Assembly (NCBI GenBank): GCA_015062005.1
Contig: SUVL01000022.1
Span: 1 to 41,127, forward strand
Origin: Akkermansiaceae bacterium
GTDB taxonomy: Bacteria; Verrucomicrobiota; Verrucomicrobiia; Verrucomicrobiales; Akkermansiaceae
Length of the DNA stretch: 41,127 bases
Reading direction: 5' to 3'
A program made the translations under genes and the position numbers. Below the pieces are notes generated by a model. That model ran no database searches. It was not told the origin of the DNA and worked only from the letters and a program-made list of their open reading frames with translations. The stretch's first letter is position 1; every line of letters begins with the position of its first letter. Shown in pieces: positions 14,634 to 21,286 of the stretch.

Positions 14634-15263
14634 ATGAAAAAGCAGGTTCCGGCAGATGCCCGTTTGTACGGGATTGTTGATATAGGCTACGTGAGCCCGG
14701 AGGATGTGGAGCAAGTCACCACCGCCCTGCTGCAAGGCGGCATCCGCATCCTGCAACTGCGTGCCAAAGGCGTGGCGCTCGATGTGGTGGAAGCGCTGGC
14801 GCGGCGCATGCAACCGCTCTGCCGCGCGGCGGGTGCCATCTTTGTGCTGAATGATTACCCCGAAATGGCCGTCCGCATCGGGGCCGATGCCGTGCATGTG
14901 GGCCAGGATGGCGGCCCGCTGGAGGCCGTCCGCGCCATCGTGGGGCCGGATATGCTCATCGGTCGCTCCACCCACAGCCCGGAGCAGGCGCTGGCCGCCG
15001 TGGCCGAAGGGGCAGACTACATCGGCTTCGGCCCGCTCTTCCCCACCGGCACCAAGCCCGGACGCCCCGCCATCGGCCTGCAGGACATCGCCACCGTGCA
15101 GGCGCAGCTGGGTGATTTCCCCATGTTCTGCATCGGCGGCATCAACGGCAGCACCCTGCCCGCCGTGCTCGCCGCCGGCGCCCGCCGCGTGGTCATCGTC
15201 TCCTGGCTCCTCCGGCAGGCAGACGTGGCCGGAGCGGCTCAAAATGTGATTGCGCAGCTGTAA
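14634..15263 (+). CDS. thiE: Thiamine-phosphate synthase
   Basis: 209 residues, the usual TIM-barrel length. Family motifs in order: LYGIVD, ILQLRAKG, FVLNDYPEMAVRIGADAVHVGQ, LIGRSTHS, ADYIGFGPLFPTGTK and PMFCIGGI. It joins hydroxymethylpyrimidine diphosphate to the thiazole phosphate made through Thi4, giving thiamine phosphate and diphosphate. The lysine usual in QLR.K and the phosphate-binding Gly and Ser/Thr residues are present. Paired head-to-head with thi4. Confidence 0.95.
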   Translation: MKKQVPADARLYGIVDIGYVSPEDVEQVTTALLQGGIRILQLRAKGVALDVVEALARRMQPLCRAAGAIFVLNDYPEMAVRIGADAVHVGQDGGPLEAVRAIVGPDMLIGRSTHSPEQALAAVAEGADYIGFGPLFPTGTKPGRPAIGLQDIATVQAQLGDFPMFCIGGINGSTLPAVLAAGARRVVIVSWLLRQADVAGAAQNVIAQL

Positions 15264-15274
15264 CACTCGGAGCG

Positions 15275-15290
15275 CGGGACTTCAGTCCCG
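15275..15290. repeat. Single REP palindrome after thiE
   Basis: CGGGACTTCAGTCCCG, in a GGAGCG...CGCT context, 11 bp past the thiE stop. Same core as the paired elements. Confidence 0.85.
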
Positions 15291-15296
15291 CGCTAC

Positions 15297-15331
15297 AAAA
15301 AAGCCGGAGAGCGAAACTCTCCGGCTTTTTT
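15297..15331. terminator. Bidirectional terminator between thiE and pheT
   Basis: AAAAAAGCCGGAGAG-cgaaa-CTCTCCGGCTTTTTT: 9-bp GC stem, extended by A/T on both sides, serving convergent thiE and pheT. Confidence 0.95.
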
Positions 15332-15348
15332 AGCGTTAAGAGTATTCT

Positions 15349-17844
15349 TTAGCGGAACCTGAGTTCCTTCACCTTGGCAGCGAGGGCATCGAGCACGGAC
15401 TTGTGCGCGGCGTCCACCTCGGGGGCGGTGAGGGTCTTCTTCGCGTCGCGATAGAGGAAGGTGTAGGTCATGGCCTTGCGGTCGGCGGCGAGCTTTTCGC
15501 CGGTCGGGTCGCAGAACACATCCTTGAGCGCGCAGGAAACCAGCAGCTTCTGCTTAGCGCCTTCCACCACCTTCACGATATCCGCGTGGCGGGTGGCGGC
15601 GGGCACATCCAGCGAAGCATCGCGGCTGGAGCCGGGGAACTGGGGCAGGTCTGCCGCCTTGAAGGGGGCGGTGGCCACCTGCTGCAGCTTGCGGAGGTCG
15701 AGCTCGGCGTAGTAGCTTTCCATGGGCAGCCCCAGGGCGCGGCACTTGGCCAGGGAAAGGCGGGCCACATAGCCGCAGGCCTGGTTGTTGATAGTGATAT
15801 CACCACCCACGGCGGCATTCTCGCGCTGCTGCCTGGCGGGCACGATGCTGATGGCAGCCTTGGGCACCAGGATATCCAGCACGGCGCGGAGGTGCTCGAA
15901 GTGAGCCTCACCCGGCTTGGTGCAGGCCCAGCTGGCGGGGGCGAGCTTGCCGGCCATGAAGATACCCAGCACCTCGTTCTCGATGTCCTTGCCCTTGCCG
16001 CCGCCGGTGTTGCGGAACACGCGGCCGCACTCGAAGAAGCGCAGCACCTCCATGCCCTGGTTGATATTGCGGGCAGCCACGGAGATAAGGCCGGGAGCCA
16101 GCGAGGGACGCAGGGTGGAGTGATCCTCGGAAATCGGCAGGGAAACGCGGATGATATCGCCATCCATGAGCGGCTTGATGGGCAGAGCGTTCTCCACGCT
16201 GGCGATGGTCGGGTCGATGCTCTCGGCTGCGATGAGTTTGAAGGTCTGGACCTCCCAGAAACCGGCACCGGCCAGCTTGCGGGAAAGAGCCATGCGGTAA
16301 TCGTGGGCGCGGTCATTGGCGCTCTCGGGCACGTAGATGGATGTGCTGGTAGCGGGGATGTTATCGATACCGTACACACGCACCACCTCCTCCAGCAGGT
16401 CGCAGCTGCGCTTCAGGTCCAGACGCCAGGGCGGGCAGTCCCAGGTACCCTTCACGTCCACATCCTTGAGACCCAGGTTGCGCAGGATACGGGCACCCTC
16501 CATGTGGGGCAGCGTGCCGTTGGTCATCACATCCAGCTCCTTCCAATCCAGCTTCACCTGGTCGAGGGCGTAGTAAATCTTAGCCTCGGTACCCTGCTCC
16601 AGCACCGTGGCGGTGGTGGCAAGCTCTTCGGACACCAGGCAGGGAGCCTGGCCACCCACCAGCACCGGCTCGGCGGTGCCGCCGCAGCACTCCAGAATCA
16701 GCTGTGTGGCGCGGGCAGCGGCGCGCAGCACATTCCAGGGGGAGGTGCCGCGCTCGAAGCGGTAGGAAGAATCCGAACCCAGGGCCAGGCGGCGGCTGGT
16801 GAAGCGGATGCTGCTGCGCAGGAACCAGGCAGATTCGAGAATGATGTCGGTGGTGGCATCCGTCACGCCGGAATCGAGGCCACCCATCACGCCACCCAGG
16901 GCCAGGGCGGCGCCGCTGGCATCGGAGATGACCACGTCATCACTCTTCAGGGTGTACTGCTCATTCATGAGGCTGGTGAACTGCTCGCCCTCCGCAGCGC
17001 GGCGGATGTTCAGCCCGCCGGTAATCTTAGCGGCGTCGAAGGCGTGCAGCGGGTGCCCCAGCTCGAAGAGGCAGTAGTTGGTGATATCCACCACGTTGTT
17101 GATGGGGCGCAGACCGATAGCCACCAGGCGGTTGGCCAGCCACTCCGGGGAGGGGCCGATCTTCACGCCGGAAATGCGGGTAGCCGTGTAGAGCGGGCAG
17201 AGCTCCGGGGCGGAAAGGGTGATGAAATCGCCGGCGGGCTTCGTCTCCGCCGCAGCGGCGGGAGCCTCGGCGGGGTCGGTCTTCAGGCTGCGGCCGGTGA
17301 TACCGGCGAGCTCGCGGGCCATGCCCCAGTGGCTCAGCAGGTCCGGGCGGTTCGGGGTAATCTCCAGCTCGAAGATGGTATCCGTCTCCACGAAGGTACG
17401 CACCGGGGTGCCGATGACGTAGTCCTGCGGCAGAATCCACAGGCCGTGTTCCTTATCCGGCAGCCCCAGCTCAGAGGCGGAGCAGAGCATGCCGCGGCTC
17501 TCCACGCCGCGCAGCTTGCCGTCCTTAATCTCCCAGCCGCCGGGCAGCACCGCACCGGGCAGAGCGCAGGGCACCTTATCGCCCACCTTGTAGTTCTGGG
17601 CGCCGCACACAATCTGGCGCAGGGAACCCTCGCCGGCGTCCACCATGCACACATTCAGGTGGTCGCTGCCCTCCACGGGCGTCTTTTCCATGACCTGGGC
17701 CACCACCACGAGGTCGGTGGTCACGCCGCGCTCCTGGATACCCTCCACCTCAATACCGGCGAAGGTGAGCATATCGGCCATCTCCTGCGTGCCGAGGCCT
17801 GCAAGGTCAATGTAGCTGGAAAGCCAATTCAGTGAAACATTCAT
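15349..17844 (-). CDS. pheT: Phenylalanine--tRNA ligase beta subunit
   Basis: 831 residues, slightly longer than the usual ~800. It opens MNVSLNWLSSYIDLAG; the OB-type tRNA-binding domain follows (VVVAQVMEKTPVEGSDHLNVCMVD, IVCGAQNYKVGDKVPCALPGAVLPGG). The B3/B4 editing region includes RPINNVVDITNYCLFELGHPLHAFDA, and the anticodon-binding FDX-ACB domain ends the protein (LPQFPGSSRDASLDVP). It works as an alpha2-beta2 enzyme with PheS, encoded just upstream with a 30-bp gap. The start codon has no Shine-Dalgarno. Confidence 0.96.
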   Translation of the reverse strand: MNVSLNWLSSYIDLAGLGTQEMADMLTFAGIEVEGIQERGVTTDLVVVAQVMEKTPVEGSDHLNVCMVDAGEGSLRQIVCGAQNYKVGDKVPCALPGAVLPGGWEIKDGKLRGVESRGMLCSASELGLPDKEHGLWILPQDYVIGTPVRTFVETDTIFELEITPNRPDLLSHWGMARELAGITGRSLKTDPAEAPAAAAETKPAGDFITLSAPELCPLYTATRISGVKIGPSPEWLANRLVAIGLRPINNVVDITNYCLFELGHPLHAFDAAKITGGLNIRRAAEGEQFTSLMNEQYTLKSDDVVISDASGAALALGGVMGGLDSGVTDATTDIILESAWFLRSSIRFTSRRLALGSDSSYRFERGTSPWNVLRAAARATQLILECCGGTAEPVLVGGQAPCLVSEELATTATVLEQGTEAKIYYALDQVKLDWKELDVMTNGTLPHMEGARILRNLGLKDVDVKGTWDCPPWRLDLKRSCDLLEEVVRVYGIDNIPATSTSIYVPESANDRAHDYRMALSRKLAGAGFWEVQTFKLIAAESIDPTIASVENALPIKPLMDGDIIRVSLPISEDHSTLRPSLAPGLISVAARNINQGMEVLRFFECGRVFRNTGGGKGKDIENEVLGIFMAGKLAPASWACTKPGEAHFEHLRAVLDILVPKAAISIVPARQQRENAAVGGDITINNQACGYVARLSLAKCRALGLPMESYYAELDLRKLQQVATAPFKAADLPQFPGSSRDASLDVPAATRHADIVKVVEGAKQKLLVSCALKDVFCDPTGEKLAADRKAMTYTFLYRDAKKTLTAPEVDAAHKSVLDALAAKVKELRFR

Positions 17845-17874
17845 GATTCTAATTCAGAAAGAGGTTAGTGTTAT

Positions 17875-18885
17875 TTATTGGAACTGGGCCAGGAAGCGGG
17901 CATCGTTCTCGATGAGGAGGCGGATATCGCGGATACCCCAGCGAATCATGGCCAGACGCTCCAGGCCGATACCGAAGGCAAAGCCCGTGCAGCCGGCATA
18001 CAGGTTCTTGCCCGTGGCCTTGTCGATATTCTCGAACACGGCGGGGTTCACCATGCCGCAGCCGGCAATCTCAATCCAGCGCGGAGCCTGCCCCGCCGCC
18101 TGCAGCAGCACGTCAATCTCGAAGCTCGGCTCCGTGAACGGGAAGAAGTGCGGACGGAAGCGCACCGCCGTCTCCTCGCCGAAGAGCGCCTTCAGGAAAT
18201 ACTCCAGCGTGCCCTTCAAGTCGCCCACGCTCACTTCCCTGGCCACATACAGCCCCTCAATCTGGTTGAAAGCGGAAAGGTGAGTGGCATCGATAGCATC
18301 GCGGCGGAAGGCGGAACCGGGGCAGATGATGCGGACGGGCGGACAATCCTTCTCCATGACGCGGGCCTGCACGGTGCTGGTCTGCGTGCGCAGCAGCTTG
18401 CCGCTGTCGAAATAGAAGGTATCCTTCTCATTGCGGGCGGGGTGGTCGTCCGGCGTGTTCAGCGCATCGAAGCAGTGCCACTCGTCCTCAATCTCCGGGC
18501 CATCGGCCAGGGTGAAGCCCATGCGGCGCAGCACGCGCACCGCTTCATCGCGCACAATGGAGATGGGATGCAGGCCACCGGCAGGCAGCGTGGCACCAGG
18601 CATGGTAAAGTCCACACCGGCCACAGCGGCAGCATCAATCTCCTGCTGCAGGGCAGCCTTGCGGTCCTCCAGCGCGGCGGTGATGGTGGCGCGGGCTTCA
18701 TTCAGCAGCGCACCCACGGCGGGCTTGTCTTCCTTGGGCACATCGCGCATGCCCTGCTGCACCTGGGTGAGAGTACCCTTCTTGCCCAGAATACCCACGC
18801 GGGCATCCTCCAGCGCCTTCATATCGGCAATGCCGGCTATGCGCGCCAGGGCTTCTGCTTGTACGCTTGCAATCTGATTTTTCAT
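17875..18885 (-). CDS. pheS: Phenylalanine--tRNA ligase alpha subunit
   Basis: 336 residues, standard length. An N-terminal coiled-coil (about 1-85) for tRNA-Phe precedes the class II catalytic core: motif 2 in VRIICPGSAFRRDAIDATHLSAFNQIEG, the FFPFTEPSFEIDV stretch, and motif 3 GFAFGIGLERLAMIRWGI. It forms phenylalanyl-tRNA-Phe with PheT. First gene of a pheS-pheT operon. Confidence 0.97.
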   Translation of the reverse strand: MKNQIASVQAEALARIAGIADMKALEDARVGILGKKGTLTQVQQGMRDVPKEDKPAVGALLNEARATITAALEDRKAALQQEIDAAAVAGVDFTMPGATLPAGGLHPISIVRDEAVRVLRRMGFTLADGPEIEDEWHCFDALNTPDDHPARNEKDTFYFDSGKLLRTQTSTVQARVMEKDCPPVRIICPGSAFRRDAIDATHLSAFNQIEGLYVAREVSVGDLKGTLEYFLKALFGEETAVRFRPHFFPFTEPSFEIDVLLQAAGQAPRWIEIAGCGMVNPAVFENIDKATGKNLYAGCTGFAFGIGLERLAMIRWGIRDIRLLIENDARFLAQFQ

Positions 18886-18898
18886 AAGTTCGCGGGAA

Positions 18899-18926
18899 AC
18901 TATACGCGCGTAGGCGCATTTGTCAA
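18899..18926 (-). promoter_or_regulatory. Promoter of pheST (very short leader)
   Basis: Minus strand: TTGACA (18921-18926), 16-bp spacer, TATAGT (18899-18904), 13 bp before the ATG at 18885. The leader would be about 6 nt, too short for a T-box or a phenylalanine leader peptide. Confidence 0.75.
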
Positions 18927-18984
18927 GCTTTATGCACCTTGCAGCGTGTCAACAGCCCGTGGCATAACGCCCAGCACCGGAAAA

Positions 18985-19016
18985 CAAAAAAAGCCCCCGC
19001 TTCAAAAAGCGGAAGC
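18985..19016 (-). terminator. Terminator of micropeptide gene
   Basis: Minus strand: GCTTCCGCTT pairs with AAGCGGGGGC (10 bp, two G-U), 4-nt loop, then a run of T (18992-18985). Confidence 0.8.
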
Positions 19017-19095
19017 ATCTGACAAGGAGCCCAAGGATACCATCCCCAGGTACCAGTTCCTCCGGAATCAGGAGGAGCGCATCAACCAGCCCGGA

Positions 19096-19206
19096 TTACA
19101 TGGCGAACTCCGGAGTAGGCGGCAGCGTATTCTCCGGGGTGGGGGGCAGTGTGTTACCTACAGCGGTCAGAGTAGCGAGGCCGAGTACGATAGCGATAGT
19201 CTTCAT
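19096..19206 (-). CDS. 36-residue secreted micropeptide with NTLPPTPE repeat
   Basis: ATG at 19206, TAA at 19098-19096. The first 17 residues (MKTIAIVLGLATLTAVG) look like a short signal or membrane sequence. The remainder is NTLPPTPE twice, then FAM. The unit is complete: promoter TTGACT-16-TAGAAT (19285-19258), a leader starting with a GCCGGG/CCCGGC hairpin, an A-rich AGAAGAAA before the ATG, and a terminator about 80 bp after the stop. I recognise no family. Possibilities include a small lipid-free envelope peptide, a toxin-like membrane peptide or a regulatory peptide; none is proven. Confidence 0.65.
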   Translation of the reverse strand: MKTIAIVLGLATLTAVGNTLPPTPENTLPPTPEFAM

Positions 19207-19233
19207 TTTCTTCTGTTTTCTTTCTGGTTCCCT

Positions 19234-19285
19234 GCCGGGGGGCAACCCGGCTGCGGCATTCTACTACTTTCACACAGGAAGTCAA
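19234..19285 (-). promoter_or_regulatory. Promoter and 5' hairpin of micropeptide gene
   Basis: TTGACT (19280-19285), 16-bp spacer, TAGAAT (19258-19263). Transcription is expected near 19251, exactly where the GCCGGG-N6-CCCGGC stem (19251-19234) starts, giving an mRNA with a hairpin at its 5' end. Confidence 0.6.
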
Positions 19286-19401
19286 CACCAAAATCACTTT
19301 TTTTATTTTTTTACTTCATGCATGAAAGAAATTTCCCACAGCCTCAGTACATGCTCGCGCGTTGCGCGCCGTGAATTGTTCCGATTTCTCGAACAATAGG
19401 C

Positions 19402-19430
19402 TTGTCAGCGTGCTGTCAACATGCTACTAT
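19402..19430 (+). promoter_or_regulatory. Promoter of the 19441 gene (near-leaderless)
   Basis: TTGTCA (19402-19407), 17-bp spacer, TACTAT (19425-19430), 10 bp before ATG 19441. An in-frame TTG at 19402 lies in the -35 and cannot be the start. Confidence 0.65.
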
Positions 19431-19440
19431 CAGCCCCGGT

Positions 19441-20466
19441 ATGAATAAACTCTTTCAATATGCCCTGACTGGATTACTGCTCCTCGCCCCGGCAGGCATG
19501 GCTGTGCAACTCAGCGACCTCTCCCCTTCCCTCGACCGCCAGGCTGCGGATGACAACCTGACCAAGGACTACGCCTACCGCGTTCTGAGCGACTTGAGCG
19601 TGCGCCGCATCTGGAACCTGGACGACAACCGCAAGCTCACTGTTGACTTCGACGGCAAAACCGGCAAGCTTATCTGCATCGTTGTGGATTACCGCAAACC
19701 GGTCTCCCTGGATGAGGCAGACAAGGACGCCGCCGACATCGGTAAGTTTGAAGAAGCCGCATGGCGCAAATTCTCAGCAGATAAAGCCGCCAAGTACTAC
19801 ATGGGCCGCGCACGCGCCATGAAATTCGAGGAAGGCTACATGTTCGAAGAACTCAGCGGAGCCAACAAGTGCCTGCGCCTCACCTTCTACCGGAATGTTC
19901 CGAAAGAAAATCGCCGCCATCTTTCTGAAGGCAGCACCAGCGGCGCTTCTTCCGCCATGGGCAACACCCTGAGCGGCAGCGCTGTCAAGAAGCTGCTGGA
20001 GGACGAGGAAACCCGTCTCTATACAGCCAATAAGACGGACAAGCCCAAGGAAGTGGCAAAGCCTAAGAAAGAGCAGACAGTAGTAGACGAGCCCGAGCCC
20101 GAACCCGAGCCCGAAGAACCGGAAGAAGAGACTCCTGAAGTGGTGGAAGAGCCCGAGGAAACCGGCAAGGTGGTCAAAACCCCGATTAAGGTCAAGCCCA
20201 TCAAGAGCGTCAAGCAGAAGGGTGACCGCAGCAAAGACGTGGATGGCCTGCTGGCCAAGCTGGGGCTGGACAAGCTCACTACCATGCACTGGGTTCTCAT
20301 CGGCGTAGGTCTCATTGTGCTCATCACCATCATCAGCGTGGTTGGCCGCAACAATGAACGCAGAAAGCTTGAAAAGCGAGCCGAGCGACTGCGCAAATCC
20401 CCCGGCACCCTGAAAGCCAGTATCAGCGGCAAGGGCAAGGGCGATAAGTCCAAGTTGAGGCTCTGA
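19441..20466 (+). CDS. Exported acidic-linker membrane protein of unknown function
   Basis: 341 residues from the ATG at 19441. Signal peptide about 1-21 (ends AGMA), a soluble domain of about residues 25-155 (RIWNLDDNRKLTVDFDGKTGKLICIVVDYRKPVSL and a helical AWRKFSADKAAKYYMGRA segment), then a Ser/Thr/Gly stretch. A strongly acidic EPEPEPEPEEPEEE linker (about 215-242) is followed by a lysine-rich segment (about 245-265). One membrane span (283-302) precedes a very basic C-terminal tail. If the signal peptide is cleaved, the soluble domain is outside the inner membrane and the basic tail in the cytoplasm. I recognise no family. Single-gene unit with its own promoter and terminator. Confidence 0.8.
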   Translation: MNKLFQYALTGLLLLAPAGMAVQLSDLSPSLDRQAADDNLTKDYAYRVLSDLSVRRIWNLDDNRKLTVDFDGKTGKLICIVVDYRKPVSLDEADKDAADIGKFEEAAWRKFSADKAAKYYMGRARAMKFEEGYMFEELSGANKCLRLTFYRNVPKENRRHLSEGSTSGASSAMGNTLSGSAVKKLLEDEETRLYTANKTDKPKEVAKPKKEQTVVDEPEPEPEPEEPEEETPEVVEEPEETGKVVKTPIKVKPIKSVKQKGDRSKDVDGLLAKLGLDKLTTMHWVLIGVGLIVLITIISVVGRNNERRKLEKRAERLRKSPGTLKASISGKGKGDKSKLRL

Positions 20467-20493
20467 TAACAACAAGCTGCATTTTTCCTGCAT

Positions 20494-20526
20494 CCCCCGT
20501 TTCGCCACCAGAAACGGGGGATTTTT
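20494..20526 (+). terminator. Terminator of the 19441 gene
   Basis: CCCCCGTTTC-gccacca-GAAACGGGGG followed by ATTTTT; 10-bp stem, 28 bp past the stop. Confidence 0.9.
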
Positions 20527-20585
20527 CATGCACAACTCCGTGTACCAGCCCGGAAACACAAATCGGGGACTTCTAAAAACTCGAA

Positions 20586-20722
20586 ACTAATCAACAAATT
20601 GGAATTTGGCGTTCTCGGGGCACGGGACTTCAGTCCCGAAATAACGGTGCTTCCAATCGGGACTGAAGTCCCGTGCTCCGACAGAGTTCCCCCCGACAAA
20701 TTCCAATTTAGTGACTTTTTAG
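20586..20722. repeat. BIME-like paired REP element, copy B
   Basis: REP palindromes at 20623-20638 and 20658-20673 with the linker AAATAACGGTGCTTCCAAT between them and AAATTGGAATTT/AAATTCCAATTT at the ends. Reverse complement of copy A at 13428-13560. The frame at 20599-20844 encodes the same peptide as a minus-strand frame in copy A and is a repeat shadow. Confidence 0.9.
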
Positions 20723-20888
20723 AGTCCCCAATTGTCAATTCTGTTAAATTCCCATTTACCGAGCTGGCGGAGGGGGAGTTTTATACAAAATATTTGGGAT
20801 ACATGAGGAAGAAAATCGTTTTTTTCCTTTTCAGTTTTGAATAAATCTGGTAGAGTAGGCAGCGGAACGCAATGAAAGACCAGGTATC

Positions 20889-21269
20889 ATGAAATACCGA
20901 TTCATCCTTTTTACAGCAGCGCTCCTGTGTTTCCAGACATGCTACGGAGCCCCGGAGCGAAAGAAAAAATCCAGACCCACCCAGCCGGCAAGGTCTGAGC
21001 TGATATACCGCAGCAATGGAGTCTATTCCCTGCTGGAAGCGGCTTCCTGCGGCAATCTGGAGGTAATGCAGGCCCGAATCAGTGAAGGCTGCAATGTGAA
21101 CCAGCAGGACGAGCTGGGCAACACCGCGCTGCACCTGGCCGCCATGGCCGGGCAGAAGAACGCCGTACAACTACTGTTGAAATCAGGTGCCAGCACCGGC
21201 ATATCCAACAAATCAGGCAAAACAGCCCGCGACTGCGCCACAAGCGCAGTCCGGAGCATCATCAAATGA
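20889..21269 (+). CDS. Small exported ankyrin-repeat protein
   Basis: 126 residues. Signal peptide MKYRFILFTAALLCFQTCYG-A, a lysine-rich segment, then about two ankyrin repeats (LLEAASCGNLEVMQARISEGCNVN; DELGNTALHLAAMAGQKNAVQLLLKSGAST; ISNKSGKTARDCA). Ankyrin repeats bind proteins. The stop overlaps an ATG (ATGA at 21266), and the metallopeptidase follows directly, so the two are probably made together; the ankyrin protein might bind or restrain the enzyme. TAGAGT at 20851-20856 may be the -10, with a leader of about 26 nt. Confidence 0.85.
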   Translation: MKYRFILFTAALLCFQTCYGAPERKKKSRPTQPARSELIYRSNGVYSLLEAASCGNLEVMQARISEGCNVNQQDELGNTALHLAAMAGQKNAVQLLLKSGASTGISNKSGKTARDCATSAVRSIIK

Positions 21270-21286
21270 GGAAAGGAACACCCACC

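Noticed and set aside
13561..14640. TPP riboswitch near thi4/thiE
   Set aside because: Core motifs are absent, and both predicted mRNAs have practically no leader.
15403..17835. 810-residue open frame antisense to pheT
   Set aside because: pheT matches a universal enzyme over its full length on the other strand; the antisense frame is Gly/Ala/His/Gln-rich with no motif, a by-product of GC-rich codon use.
18886..18960. T-box or phenylalanine leader peptide before pheS
   Set aside because: The promoter leaves a leader of about 6 nt and no T-box sequence or Phe-rich frame is seen.
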